From assembly GCF_002115755.1 (NCBI RefSeq), contig NZ_JFKA01000005.1:62001-126000 (forward strand): a DNA stretch of 64,000 nt. Direction: 5' to 3'. The notes below the pieces were generated by a model. The model saw nothing but the letters and a program-made list of their open reading frames with translations. It was not told where the DNA came from and did no database searches. Source of the DNA: Thalassospira mesophila (GTDB taxonomy: Bacteria; Pseudomonadota; Alphaproteobacteria; Rhodospirillales; Thalassospiraceae). A program made the position numbers and the translations under genes. Positions 18,367-27,559 of this stretch are shown in pieces; position 1 is the stretch's first letter; every line of letters starts with the position of its first letter.

Positions 18367-20556
18367 TCAGTTGCGCCGAACGCCGGACAAAAAACCATCC
18401 ACAGCTGATTTCAGGGAAACACCCTGCTGGCTTAGCTCGTTAGAGACGCGCGCAACCTCGCGCGAGGCAACATCTGATTCTTCCGACGCACGGGCCACGC
18501 CGTCAATTGACGAAATAACAGACTGCGTTCCGCGCGCGGCCGATGTTGCACTTTGTGAAATTTCGGCGGTCGCACTGCCTTGTTGTTCGATGGCCGTCGA
18601 TATGCTGCCGGTCAGAACACTAAGTTCGCCAATCGTTCGGGTAATGGTTTCAATCGCCTTGACCGCTTCGGCAGTCTCACCCTGTACCTCGGCAATCTGA
18701 CGGCTGATTTCCTCGGTCGCCTTGGCTGTTTGCGAGGACAGGTTTTTTACTTCCCCGGCAACCACGGCAAAACCCTTGCCCGCATCCCCGGCGCGTGCGG
18801 CCTCGATCGTGGCGTTCAGGGCCAAAAGATTGGTCTGTTCGGCAATGCCGCTAATCAGGGCAACAATTTCACCGATTTTGCTAACCGATTGATCAAGGTC
18901 GAGGATTTTGCCATTGGCGGCCTCGGCTTCGGCCACGGCTTCCTCGGATCTACCAAGGGCGGTTGACGAACTGCGGCCGATTTCATCAATCGAGGACGAA
19001 AGCTCGGTCGTGGCTGTCGACACCGTGGTGACGTCATCGGCGGCATTTTGCGAATGCCCCAGGGCCTCGCCACCCAGCGAGCGGGTTTTTTCGGCGGCGG
19101 ACATCATCGATTGACCGGCATGGTCCAAATGGCCCATCGACACATTCAATGTGGTCAGAATATTGGTGATTTCGCCTTCAAATTCCTCTGTAAGGTTTTG
19201 AAGACGCTGGCTATGTTCAAGCTGCTCGGCTTTCTTTTCTTCTTCCTTGCGCCGCATGGTGCGCCGTTCCTGAATGTTGCGTTTAAACACAGCCAGGGCA
19301 CGGGCAAATTCGCCAATTTCGTCGGTGCGGTCGGTGGATGGAATTTCAGCTGCCAGATCATCATCAGCCAAACGGACCATGGTGGCGCGAACGTCGTCAA
19401 GCTGGCGGATAACCCGGCGGACAATAAACTGCCCGACCAGCCCGATCACCACCAGAATGGCAATCGCGCGCAAGATCATGGAATTGCGCAGGTTTGCAAT
19501 CGGCGCCATAATTTCGCTAACGCGGGCTTCGGCAATCATCGCCCATGTTGTCCCGCCATATTGAATAGGCTGATAGGCGGCAACCTTTTCAACATTGTCG
19601 GCATCGCGATAGGTCATAACCCCGGTTTCACCCGCCATTGCAGCCGCCACCGGGGCGGTATCGTGGCTGACATTCAGCACGGGCTCGTTACCACCCTCCG
19701 CCGCATTCATCTGACGATCGACCGTTCTTAACAGTTTGTCCGGCCCGACCAGATAAATCGACCCGGTGTCGCCCAAACCGGCAGGATCGGCGGTGACGTC
19801 GTTAATTTCTGAAACCGGTTCCTCGACCACCAGAAAACCGCGTACATCGCCTTTGTCGGCAATGATGGGGGCCACGATAAACCGTGAAATCATATCCGGA
19901 ACGTTACGTAAAAAGTCACCAAAGGCGACCGGGGTGTTCGCCGGATCTGCCATCACACCTTTTAGCAACGAAGACAAGCCGGGATAGGGGAACTGGGCAT
20001 CGTTGATATTGCGGCCAAATTCATCGCGTTTGTTAACGGTATAAATCACATCCCCGGTCAGCGAAACCAGCATCAGTGAGCGATATTGCCGTTCTGTCGC
20101 AATGCCGCGCAAATCAACGTGAAAACGGTTATGATAGCGGGTGTAAGGGGTGCGTTCTTCGGGTTTGGTCAGTTCGGCGCGCTTGTCGGCAGGGTTGGGG
20201 TTTTCATCAATAAACAACCGCCGCAGATTTTTTTCCCGTCCGTCGCCTTCCAGGGCCCAGCCCGAGGCAAAGCTGTCATTGGCTTCCTTGATCTGCAAGC
20301 TGCTTGCCAGGCGTTCTACCGACTGGTTTTCAACCCGGAACAACCGGTTCAATGTCGAGGTGCGCGCATCAAGTAACGCCGTCAGCTTGTCGGCCGACAG
20401 GCTGCGGATATCGTTCGAGGCCAGCCAGTAATCGGCAGCGCCAAGAACAAGAATGGATATCAGCGAGCTGATCGCGACAAGCAAAGGCAGTTTGACGGCC
20501 AGTCGCATGTTTTTACGCGGGCGTGCAGACGCACCAGCGACGGATGAACGGGTCAT
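18367..20556 (-). CDS. Methyl-accepting chemotaxis protein with periplasmic Cache-type sensor
   Basis: 729 residues. Transmembrane helix 1 at about 24-47, a periplasmic sensor of roughly 300 residues with double-Cache-like features ([15 protein letters not shown] and [13 protein letters not shown]), helix 2 near 355-378, then a HAMP domain and the signalling domain. The conserved hairpin tip reads [19 protein letters not shown]. There is no C-terminal NWxxF-type pentapeptide. The gene lies 72 bases after the last permease gene of the amino-acid transporter and upstream of the aotO-like gene, so it probably senses the same amino acids, directly or through the binding protein. Confidence 0.9.
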   Translation of the reverse strand: MTRSSVAGASARPRKNMRLAVKLPLLVAISSLISILVLGAADYWLASNDIRSLSADKLTALLDARTSTLNRLFRVENQSVERLASSLQIKEANDSFASGWALEGDGREKNLRRLFIDENPNPADKRAELTKPEERTPYTRYHNRFHVDLRGIATERQYRSLMLVSLTGDVIYTVNKRDEFGRNINDAQFPYPGLSSLLKGVMADPANTPVAFGDFLRNVPDMISRFIVAPIIADKGDVRGFLVVEEPVSEINDVTADPAGLGDTGSIYLVGPDKLLRTVDRQMNAAEGGNEPVLNVSHDTAPVAAAMAGETGVMTYRDADNVEKVAAYQPIQYGGTTWAMIAEARVSEIMAPIANLRNSMILRAIAILVVIGLVGQFIVRRVIRQLDDVRATMVRLADDDLAAEIPSTDRTDEIGEFARALAVFKRNIQERRTMRRKEEEKKAEQLEHSQRLQNLTEEFEGEITNILTTLNVSMGHLDHAGQSMMSAAEKTRSLGGEALGHSQNAADDVTTVSTATTELSSSIDEIGRSSSTALGRSEEAVAEAEAANGKILDLDQSVSKIGEIVALISGIAEQTNLLALNATIEAARAGDAGKGFAVVAGEVKNLSSQTAKATEEISRQIAEVQGETAEAVKAIETITRTIGELSVLTGSISTAIEQQGSATAEISQSATSAARGTQSVISSIDGVARASEESDVASREVARVSNELSQQGVSLKSAVDGFLSGVRRN

Positions 20557-20578
20557 GATCGTTGGTAACCTTTAAAGT

Positions 20579-20604
20579 GCGACCGGCGGTAAGGCACCGG
20601 TCGC
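20579..20604 (-). other. Intercistronic stem-loop between aotM and the chemoreceptor gene
   Basis: GCGACCGG (20579-20586) and CCGGTCGC (20597-20604) form a perfect 8-bp stem with a 10-nt loop. No T tract follows, so it more likely stabilises or slows decay of the upstream mRNA than terminates. Confidence 0.5.
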
Positions 20605-20628
20605 TGTCGATGTGGAAACAGATGGGTA

Positions 20629-21375
20629 TCAGGCCTGAACACCGATTTTAACCGTCGGTTTTTTATCGGCCTCGCGGACTTCGTTGCGGCGCAGATATTT
20701 TTCAATACCTTTGAAACCAAATGTCAGCACGTAAACAATGATCAGGTAAATGATCCCGGCCGAAATGAAGGCTTCATAGGGCAGGGCCGTACGGGCCACA
20801 ATTTTGCGTGCCGCCCCGGTCAATTCCATCATTGTTACGGTGGACGCCAGCGAGGTGGCTTTCAGGGTGAAAATGACGTCGTTGGTGTAAGCAGGCCAGA
20901 TAATTTGCCACATGCGCGGAAAAATGATCCGGCGATAGGTTGTGGCTGGCGTCATGCCACAGGCACGCGCCGCCTCGACCTCGCCACTGGGCACGTTATT
21001 GATGCCACCGCGCATTATTTCAGCAACATAGGCCGCTGTGTTCAGGATAAAGGTTAACAGGCAATACCAATAGGGATCGCGCAAATACTGCCACGTCCAG
21101 CTGTCCTGAATGCCATCGATATTGGAAACAAGCTGTCCGACGCCGTAATACATCATGAACAGCTGGGCGATTAGCGGCGTTCCGCGAAACAGGTAGATAA
21201 ACCCGAAAGGAACCGCCTGTACCCACAAGTTTTTCGACGTCCGGGCGATGGCAAGGGGAATGGCCAGCAGGCTTCCGAAAGCCACAGCGATCACGAGCAA
21301 CTGCAAGGTGAGCAGCAGCCCGTCATACAGCCAGCCGTGATATTTGCCCAGCACATAGATCAGATCTTCAAACAT
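20629..21375 (-). CDS. Amino-acid ABC transporter permease, HisM/AotM type
   Basis: 248 residues, about five membrane helices. N-terminal GLLLTLQLLVIAVAFG starts the helical core, and the EAA loop (EVEAARACGMTPATTYRRIIFP) that docks on the ATPase is clear. The protein belongs to the HisMQ family for polar amino acids. It starts 2 bases after the stop of the partner permease and forms the heterodimeric channel with it. Confidence 0.9.
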   Translation of the reverse strand: MFEDLIYVLGKYHGWLYDGLLLTLQLLVIAVAFGSLLAIPLAIARTSKNLWVQAVPFGFIYLFRGTPLIAQLFMMYYGVGQLVSNIDGIQDSWTWQYLRDPYWYCLLTFILNTAAYVAEIMRGGINNVPSGEVEAARACGMTPATTYRRIIFPRMWQIIWPAYTNDVIFTLKATSLASTVTMMELTGAARKIVARTALPYEAFISAGIIYLIIVYVLTFGFKGIEKYLRRNEVREADKKPTVKIGVQA

Positions 21376-21377
21376 GT

Positions 21378-22070
21378 CTATGCCCTCGCAATACCGCGGG
21401 AAGCCCGCTTTTCAAGACGGTTAAACGCGAAAAGCGACACGGTGGTAAATGCCAGAAACATCAGCATTGCCACCAGATAAAACGTAAACGGGGCTTTTTC
21501 CGTGCCTGCACCAACCGCGGCCTTGCGCAAAATTTCTTCAACGCCGACCACAGAAATCAACGCCGTATCTTTGATCAGCACCTGAAACAGGTTATTGAGG
21601 CCCGGCAAGGCAAAGCGCCACAATTGCGGCAGCTTGATGCGACGGAAAATCTGGGTGGGGGTCATGCCCGTGGCAATCGCAGCCTCGATCTGGCCTTTGG
21701 GAATGGCCAGCATGGCCGCGCGAAAAACTTCGGAGGCAAATGCCCCCTGAACCAGCGCCAGTGCCGCAACCCCGGACCAGAACGCCGGAATGTCAACGCG
21801 GGTTTCTGCACCGCTGATCATTTCAGCGATGTTCTGGACCGCAATGGTGCCGCCAAAATAGATAAGTAAAATAACCAGAAGTTCGGGAATGCCCCGGATA
21901 ATAACCGTATAGCTTTCACCAATGACGCGCAGGGCTTTAAAACGCGACAATTTTGCCGACGCCCCTAACAGGCCAATAACAATCATAAAAGGCAGAACAG
22001 TCAGGCACAACTGAATGGTGACAATTCCACCATCAAGCATTTGCCAGCCGCGGCCATATAAATCAAACAT
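21378..22070 (-). CDS. Amino-acid ABC transporter permease, HisQ/AotQ type
   Basis: 230 residues. A HisQ-like permease with the IPKGQIEAAIATGMTP EAA loop and the RGIPELLVILLIYFG segment after helix 2. The last part repeats a hydrophobic helix ending in a basic tail (LEKRASRGIARA). Together with the adjacent HisM-type protein it builds the membrane pore of a basic-amino-acid importer. Confidence 0.9.
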   Translation of the reverse strand: MFDLYGRGWQMLDGGIVTIQLCLTVLPFMIVIGLLGASAKLSRFKALRVIGESYTVIIRGIPELLVILLIYFGGTIAVQNIAEMISGAETRVDIPAFWSGVAALALVQGAFASEVFRAAMLAIPKGQIEAAIATGMTPTQIFRRIKLPQLWRFALPGLNNLFQVLIKDTALISVVGVEEILRKAAVGAGTEKAPFTFYLVAMLMFLAFTTVSLFAFNRLEKRASRGIARA

Positions 22071-22123
22071 GATCTCTCCCGCATGCCTTGATGCCGGTTA
22101 TAGAAAAGCCCGACAATAAGGGA

Positions 22124-22147
22124 AGGGCGACACCATGGTGTCGCCCT
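22124..22147. repeat. Perfect 24-base palindrome between aotJ and aotQ
   Basis: AGGGCGACACCA (22124-22135) is directly followed by its exact reverse complement TGGTGTCGCCCT (22136-22147). In RNA it forms a very stable hairpin just after the binding-protein gene. Such elements often protect the upstream mRNA so the binding protein is made in excess over the permeases. Confidence 0.75.
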
Positions 22148-22160
22148 GTTTCTGAACCGA

Positions 22161-22958
22161 TCACCGCGGATGAAGGTTGATGGTCTCGAAATATTTCTTG
22201 TTCAATTTTTCATAAGAGCCATTGGCCAGCATTTCGGCCAGTGCCTTGTTGAACAGTTCTTTCAGGTCCTGGTCTTCTTTGCGCAGACCAATACCGGCAC
22301 CTTCGCCAAACCATTCAACCGGGGCAAAGGTATCGGAAACGAAACCATAGCCTTTACCGGCATCGGAATTGACCCATTCCAGCAAAACGCCGGAATCAGC
22401 CAGGGTTGCATCAATGCGACCAGCCGTCAGGTCGAGCAATGCATTGTCCTGGGTGTCATACATGCGGATTTCAGTATTGGGGAAATTGTCTTCAAGGAAG
22501 TTTGCGTGGGTGGTCGAACGCTGAACGCCGATCACCATGCCATCAAGCGCACCTTCGACAACTTTGCCATCTTTGTAGGCTTCGATTTTCATGCCGTCTT
22601 TGCCAACAAAAACAGCCGGGGTGGTGCAGTAATAGTTACTGAAATCGATCGAACGTTTGCGTTCATCCGTGATCGACATCTGAGCGATGATGGCATCATA
22701 TTTTTTTGCCAGCAGACCCGGAATAATCCCGTCCCAGTCCTGAGCGACGATTTCGCATTCAACGCCTGCAGTTTTGCAAAGTTCGTTGGTGAAATCGACA
22801 TCAAAACCCTGCAGTTTGCCGTCTTTATCGACAAAGTTAAACGGAGGGTATGCACCTTCCGTAGCAACCACAACCTTGTCCCAGGCGGCACTTGCGACAG
22901 ATGCGCTAAATGCAATACCGACAGCTGCGACCGCAGCAGCCTTGATCCAATTCTTCAT
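22161..22958 (-). CDS. Periplasmic amino-acid-binding protein, ArgT/HisJ/AotJ type
   Basis: 265 residues. A signal peptide (KAAAVAAVGIAFSASVASA, cleaved near residue 25) leads into the family-3 binding-protein fold: TEGAYPPFNFVDKDGKLQGFD, the MSITDERKRSIDFS ligand-site stretch and IGVQRSTTHANFLED. The residues resemble lysine-arginine-ornithine and histidine binding proteins, so basic amino acids are the likely ligands. It delivers substrate to the two permeases encoded downstream. Confidence 0.92.
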   Translation of the reverse strand: MKNWIKAAAVAAVGIAFSASVASAAWDKVVVATEGAYPPFNFVDKDGKLQGFDVDFTNELCKTAGVECEIVAQDWDGIIPGLLAKKYDAIIAQMSITDERKRSIDFSNYYCTTPAVFVGKDGMKIEAYKDGKVVEGALDGMVIGVQRSTTHANFLEDNFPNTEIRMYDTQDNALLDLTAGRIDATLADSGVLLEWVNSDAGKGYGFVSDTFAPVEWFGEGAGIGLRKEDQDLKELFNKALAEMLANGSYEKLNKKYFETINLHPR

Positions 22959-23043
22959 TCATAGTCTCCCTTGTTGTAACGAGAAGACAGCTTATGCTGC
23001 ATTTCCCTGTTCCGGCCCGCCACCGCTCGCCGGAATGTCCAGA

Positions 23044-23817
23044 TCAGTAATCGCGCTGAAGAAATTGCTTCATGCGTTCTGACTTTGGATTTTCGAAAAC
23101 CTCTTTCGGGTCCCCGGCTTCTTCGACAAGCCCCTGATGGAGGAACATGACCTTGTTGGACACACCCTTGGCAAAGCTCATTTCATGGGTCACCACCAGC
23201 ATGGTCCGGCCTTCTTCGGCCAGATCGGTCATAACCTTTAAAACTTCCCCAACCAGTTCCGGGTCAAGTGCCGAGGTCGGCTCGTCAAAAAGCATAACTT
23301 CGGGCTCAATCGCCAACGCACGCGCAATCGCCGCACGCTGTTGCTGACCACCGGAAATATGACCGGGATAATAATCGCGGCGTTCATACATGCCGACCTT
23401 GTGCAAAAGGGCGTCGGCACGCTCAATTGCCTGTTTTTTGGGAACGCCCAGCACATGTACCGGGGCTTCAATAACGTTCTCAAGAATCGTTAAATGGCTC
23501 CACAGATTAAAGCTCTGGAACACCATCGCCAATTTGGTACGGATACGCTGTAACTGTTTTTTGTCGCCGGGTTCCTGGCTGCCGTCGGCCAGCGCACGCA
23601 TCTTGATCAGCTCGCCATGGACAAAAACATGTCCGGCATTGGGCGTTTCAAGAAGGTTGATGCAGCGCAGGAAAGTGCTTTTACCAGACCCGGACGATCC
23701 GATAATGGAAATTACATCACCGGTATTGGCGGTCAGATCAATGCCTTTGAGCACCTCGTGATCACCAAAGCTTTTGTGCATCCCTTCGACTTTAAGGGCG
23801 GGTGTTGCTGTGCTCAT
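23044..23817 (-). CDS. Amino-acid ABC transporter ATP-binding protein, HisP/AotP type
   Basis: 257 residues from the ATG at 23817, exactly the HisP length; the frame runs 27 codons further up but that part has no homology. Walker A is GSSGSGKST, the signature is [15 protein letters not shown], Walker B is [13 protein letters not shown], and the switch His is in [10 protein letters not shown]. It powers the basic-amino-acid importer. First gene of the operon aotP-aotJ-aotQ-aotM-(receptor)-(aotO-like), all minus strand. Confidence 0.93.
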   Translation of the reverse strand: MSTATPALKVEGMHKSFGDHEVLKGIDLTANTGDVISIIGSSGSGKSTFLRCINLLETPNAGHVFVHGELIKMRALADGSQEPGDKKQLQRIRTKLAMVFQSFNLWSHLTILENVIEAPVHVLGVPKKQAIERADALLHKVGMYERRDYYPGHISGGQQQRAAIARALAIEPEVMLFDEPTSALDPELVGEVLKVMTDLAEEGRTMLVVTHEMSFAKGVSNKVMFLHQGLVEEAGDPKEVFENPKSERMKQFLQRDY

Positions 23818-24183
23818 AACGTAAAAAAGAGCCCCCTGTTTGTATTTTTCGTCTTGTAATGACGTTTGAAAAGGGGAGCCAGGCAGCATCGCCACCATAA
23901 AATGATTCCCCCGAATATCATCTTGCCTGCCAATAATGGCGCGTGATGACCCCGTATTTCTACTGATTTTTTACATATCTATGAAGAAAATGGTGTAACC
24001 CGCACGATATGCCGCGTCGCTTTGCTGGTTTTGGCAAAAATTCTGCGGGCATACGGGATTTTACGCAACAAACTGTCTGCCCAAATTCAGTGCAAAAAGA
24101 ATCCATGACTAAAACATGATCATTTTTGTCGCCGAAAGATTCGGAAACCAACAAGGAATTATGTGATGACTTGGCGGGAAAGG
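23818..24183. other. 366-base gap between the transporter operon and tRNA-Ser
   Basis: No gene seen. It should hold the promoter of the minus-strand aot operon, but I could not find a convincing -35/-10 pair. Open frames here overlap the tRNA and are not coding. Confidence 0.5.
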
Positions 24184-24273
24184 TGGCGGAGAGACAGGGA
24201 TTCGAACCCTGGGTACCCGTAAAGGCACGCCGGTTTTCAAGACCGGTGCATTCAACCACTCTGCCATCTCTCC
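24184..24273 (-). tRNA. tRNA-Ser (UGA)
   Basis: On the minus strand the acceptor stem GGAGAGA (24273-24267) pairs with TCTCTCC (24194-24188), then G73 and an encoded CCA. The anticodon arm reads ACCGGT-CTTGAAA-ACCGG, so the anticodon is UGA. The long variable arm (GCGTGCCTTTACGGGTACC region) and the T arm GGGTTCGAATCCC fit a class II serine tRNA of 90 bases. Confidence 0.97.
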
Positions 24274-24451
24274 GCAATGTGGTCTGTTTGGTGCGGCCCT
24301 TCAATAAGGGCACGACGGGGTGCTGTCAATATATGTTATTGCTTCCATGGCCGATAAAATTACATTTTGGGGCCAAGGCCCTGCGCTGGTACTGAAGCTG
24401 GGCTACGGACATGGCCCGGCATTGCCGGTTGATCGAAAAACGGGGGACACA

Positions 24452-25264
24452 TTGTTTTTTATATTTTCCAAGATTGCGGCTTTCTTTTTGCAACCTGGAA
24501 ACCTCGTGACGCTGGGGTTTGCCACGGCCCTTGTTTTGGTACTGTTTAAAGCAACCCGGCGTGCTGCCCACGCGCTATTGGTGGTTATTGCCATGATATG
24601 CGTCGGGGTCACAGTATGCCCGGTTGGCCAATACGGTGTGCAAATTCTTGAAGACCGGTTTCCCCGCCCGACACTCGAATCCATTCATGGCGAAAACATT
24701 GCCGGCATCATCGTTCTGGGTGGCGCCGTTGACGGAGAACAATATATCGAACGCGGACTGGTTGAGTATAATGGCTCGGCTGACCGGATTTTTGGCATGC
24801 TGCAACTGGCAAATCACTATCCTGCTATACCCGTTATTTATAGCGGGGCCGACGGCGCCCTGGTGGCGCGCGGTTTTAACGAGGCCGATGCTGTGCAGGC
24901 GGATATGATCGCGCGCGGGATTAATGCCACCAACATTGTGTATGAAAATCAATCCCGCAACACGGCTGAAAATGCAGCGCTGAGCTATCAGTTGGTGATA
25001 AAAAACTGGCCGGAACGCGCACAGGGAAAATGGCTGCTGATAACCTCGGCACGGCATATGCCGCGTGCAATGGGTGTGTTTCGGCAATATGGCTGGTCAA
25101 TTATCGCCTGGCCGGTGGATTATATCGCGCCAGCGCACCGCCATTTAACAGATATTAACGTCTCGCATTCTATCAAGATGCTGGACAATGCGTTGAAAGA
25201 GTTTGCTGGCCTGACTGCCTATTACTGGACAGGGCGAACCTCAACGTGGTTTCCGGCCCCCTGA
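24452..25264 (+). CDS. YdcF/ElyC-like DUF218 membrane protein
   Basis: 270 residues from the TTG at 24452, which has GGGGGA about 6 bases upstream and gives the family-typical start MFFIFSKIAAFFLQPGNL. A longer frame from 24320 begins next to the tRNA and has no homology. Two membrane helices lie within the first 60 residues. The DUF218 domain follows: GIIVLGGAVD, IPVIYSGADGAL and NTAENA, with LLITSARHMPRAMGVFRQ. Relatives such as ElyC affect envelope and peptidoglycan precursor metabolism, which fits the cell-wall genes next to it. Confidence 0.82.
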   Translation: MFFIFSKIAAFFLQPGNLVTLGFATALVLVLFKATRRAAHALLVVIAMICVGVTVCPVGQYGVQILEDRFPRPTLESIHGENIAGIIVLGGAVDGEQYIERGLVEYNGSADRIFGMLQLANHYPAIPVIYSGADGALVARGFNEADAVQADMIARGINATNIVYENQSRNTAENAALSYQLVIKNWPERAQGKWLLITSARHMPRAMGVFRQYGWSIIAWPVDYIAPAHRHLTDINVSHSIKMLDNALKEFAGLTAYYWTGRTSTWFPAP

Positions 25265-25318
25265 CAGGGGGTAAATAAAGCAAAACGAATTTATTCTGAC
25301 AAGGACAGGGCGAACAAT

Positions 25319-26326
25319 ATGAAAATTCGGACACTCGGTACTGTTGCCACGATTCTTGGTGCGCTTGTGATTGCAAGCCCCGTATTGGCCGCGCCCGCAG
25401 ATGCCCCTTTGCCCGCCTTCACGACAGAAGGGTTCAATAAATGGCTGGCAGATTTTAAACGCGATGCCCTTAAAGATGGCATTACGCAAAAAACACTCGA
25501 TGAGGCCTTTGCCAATACCCAGCCGATTCCGCGGGTGATTGAACTCGACCGCAGCCAGCCTGAATTCAAACTGACCTTCGAGCAATATTTGCAGCGTGTT
25601 GTGCCGCAGTCGCGCATTGACGAAGGACGGCGCAAATTTGCCGAAAATCGCGACATTATTGAAGCGGCTGCCAAAAAATACGGTGTGCCTGCGCATTACC
25701 TGACCGCATTCTGGGGCATTGAAACCGGTTTTGGCAAACATACCGGCGGGTTTTCCGTGATCGATTCTTTGGCAACCCTGGCCTTTGAAGGCCGCCGGGC
25801 GGATTATTTCCGAGGCGAGTTGATCAAGGCGCTGAAAATTATCGATGCCGGGCATATCTCGGCCGCCGCGATGGAAGGCTCGTGGGCCGGGGCCATGGGG
25901 CAGGCGCAGTTTATGCCCTCAACCTTTATGGCCTATGCCACCGATGGCAATGGCGATGGCAAAATCGATTTATGGACCCAGAAGGAAGACGTCTTTGCAT
26001 CGGCGGCGAATTATCTGTCGTCGGTCGGCTGGAAAGAAGACGAACGCTGGGGCCGCAAAATCAGCCTGCCCAAAGGGTTTGATGCCAGCAAAGCCGGGCG
26101 CGATGTGCGCAAGCCGATTGCCGAATGGCAGAACATGGGCGTTCGCATGCCCGATGGCAGCAACCTGCCAACTGCCGATATGAAGGCCGCCATTGTGCTG
26201 GTAAATGACGGTGCCGGACCTGCTTATATGGTTTATAACAATTTCAATACCATTATGCACTGGAACCGCTCGACCTATTTTGCCATAGCGGTTGGTACAC
26301 TTGCCGATGCCATTGCCGGTCGTTGA
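25319..26326 (+). CDS. Lytic murein transglycosylase, MltB family (GH103)
   Basis: 335 residues. Signal peptide at 1-24 (ILGALVIASPVLAAP) without a lipobox, so it is periplasmic and soluble. The GH103 domain is clear: YLTAFWGIETGFGKHTGG with the catalytic Glu, FEGRRADYF, GSWAGAMGQAQFMPSTF and DIWTQKED-type DLWTQKEDVFASAANYL. It cleaves glycan strands of peptidoglycan to give 1,6-anhydro ends. There is no C-terminal peptidoglycan-binding domain, so it is a short form. Followed closely by rlpA. Confidence 0.92.
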   Translation: MKIRTLGTVATILGALVIASPVLAAPADAPLPAFTTEGFNKWLADFKRDALKDGITQKTLDEAFANTQPIPRVIELDRSQPEFKLTFEQYLQRVVPQSRIDEGRRKFAENRDIIEAAAKKYGVPAHYLTAFWGIETGFGKHTGGFSVIDSLATLAFEGRRADYFRGELIKALKIIDAGHISAAAMEGSWAGAMGQAQFMPSTFMAYATDGNGDGKIDLWTQKEDVFASAANYLSSVGWKEDERWGRKISLPKGFDASKAGRDVRKPIAEWQNMGVRMPDGSNLPTADMKAAIVLVNDGAGPAYMVYNNFNTIMHWNRSTYFAIAVGTLADAIAGR

Positions 26327-26366
26327 TCGGTTACGTGACGATCCTGGAATGACAAGGAAAAACTGG

Positions 26367-27434
26367 ATGCCCAAATCAGCTCTCCGACCGGCTCGCCCGT
26401 TGTGGCGCCTTGGCTGTCAAGTGACAGGGGTTGCCACCATACTGGTGATGCTGGCTGGCTGTGCGGAAACCCAGCTTGCCGTTCACAGTGTGAAACGGAT
26501 CGGGGCGCAAAACCAGACATCCGCCCCGGCTCAGACCGGCGCTTATAAAATTGGCAAGCCCTATGAAATTGCCGGGCAATGGTATTACCCTGCTGTCGAT
26601 TACGAATACCGCGAAACCGGCATTGCATCGTGGTACGGGCCGAAATTTCACGGAAAATACACCGCCAATGGCGAAATATTTGACCAGAATGAAGTTTCGG
26701 CCGCCCACCGGACATTACCATTGCCCAGCATTGTGCGGGTGACCAACCTGGAAAATGGCCGGTCACTGAAAGTTCGGATCAATGACCGTGGGCCGTTTGC
26801 GCGAAGCCGCATTATTGATATGTCGCGCAAGGCCGCCCAGCTTTTGGGGTTCGAGCAAAAAGGAACCGCCAAGGTCATGGTTGAGGTTCTCGAAGCCGAA
26901 AGCCAGCAGGCCGCCCTGATTGCGCAGGGTAAAGGTGGATCTGTCATGGTCACAGCGGCGGAAAAAGAAACCGTCACCGCGGCCCCAAGGGCATCGGTCG
27001 AAACGGTGTCGCTTGATGCGCCGCAAAGCAAGAAGGCGCCAGGCGATTTTAATGACAGCCCGGCACCCGCTTTGGCCAAACGGGCGAAATATGATCCTGC
27101 GTCAGTCACAAACGACGCTGCCGTCACCGCACAGGCCAATCCTGAAGTAAATGTTTCAGCCGTGCCGCCAAGTGCAATTTATGTTCAGGCCGGTGCCTTT
27201 TCCGTTTATGACAATGCGCTGAACCTGCGAAATCAGCTTTATAATCTTGCACCGACCAAAATCGAGCCGATCGATGTAAAAGGGACGACATTTTATCGGG
27301 TCCGCCTGGGCCCGATGGCAACCGTACCAGAAGCCGATGTTTTACTTGAACGGGTTCTGGCATCCGGCCAAACCGGAGCACGGGTGATCGTGGAATGCGC
27401 CGGGGCAGGGGGAAACACACCTGCCGGGTGTTAA
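26367..27434 (+). CDS. rlpA: RlpA family septal-ring lipoprotein with SPOR domain
   Basis: 355 residues. The ATG at 26367 has AAGGA 8 bases upstream and is preferred to 26349 or 26292. A lipoprotein signal ends at LVMLAGC. The double-psi beta-barrel RlpA domain follows: GIASWYGPKFHGKYTANGE, AAHRTLPLPS, VRINDRGPF and IIDMSRKAAQLL. A Pro/Ala-rich linker leads to a C-terminal SPOR domain (YVQAGAFSVYDNA) that binds glycan lacking stem peptides at division sites. Some RlpA proteins are lytic transglycosylases; the catalytic Glu/Asp-type residues (NGE, NDRGPF) are present here. Confidence 0.92.
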   Translation: MPKSALRPARPLWRLGCQVTGVATILVMLAGCAETQLAVHSVKRIGAQNQTSAPAQTGAYKIGKPYEIAGQWYYPAVDYEYRETGIASWYGPKFHGKYTANGEIFDQNEVSAAHRTLPLPSIVRVTNLENGRSLKVRINDRGPFARSRIIDMSRKAAQLLGFEQKGTAKVMVEVLEAESQQAALIAQGKGGSVMVTAAEKETVTAAPRASVETVSLDAPQSKKAPGDFNDSPAPALAKRAKYDPASVTNDAAVTAQANPEVNVSAVPPSAIYVQAGAFSVYDNALNLRNQLYNLAPTKIEPIDVKGTTFYRVRLGPMATVPEADVLLERVLASGQTGARVIVECAGAGGNTPAGC

Positions 27435-27559
27435 TTTGACCGGGGATAGACGGGTAAAGACGTGGTTGCACATTTTTGCCCAATTTGCGACATAGGACAG
27501 CCCTGTTGGCCATCGGCCAATCCTTCGGGGACGAAATAAATCAACAGGACAAGGACGTT

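Noticed and set aside
22170-22964. 264-codon plus-strand frame opposite aotJ
   Set aside because: Complete antisense of a clear periplasmic binding protein; no independent signal.
24184-24273. Possible integration site at tRNA-Ser
   Set aside because: No integrase, no direct repeat of the tRNA 3' end and no compositional break on either side was seen.
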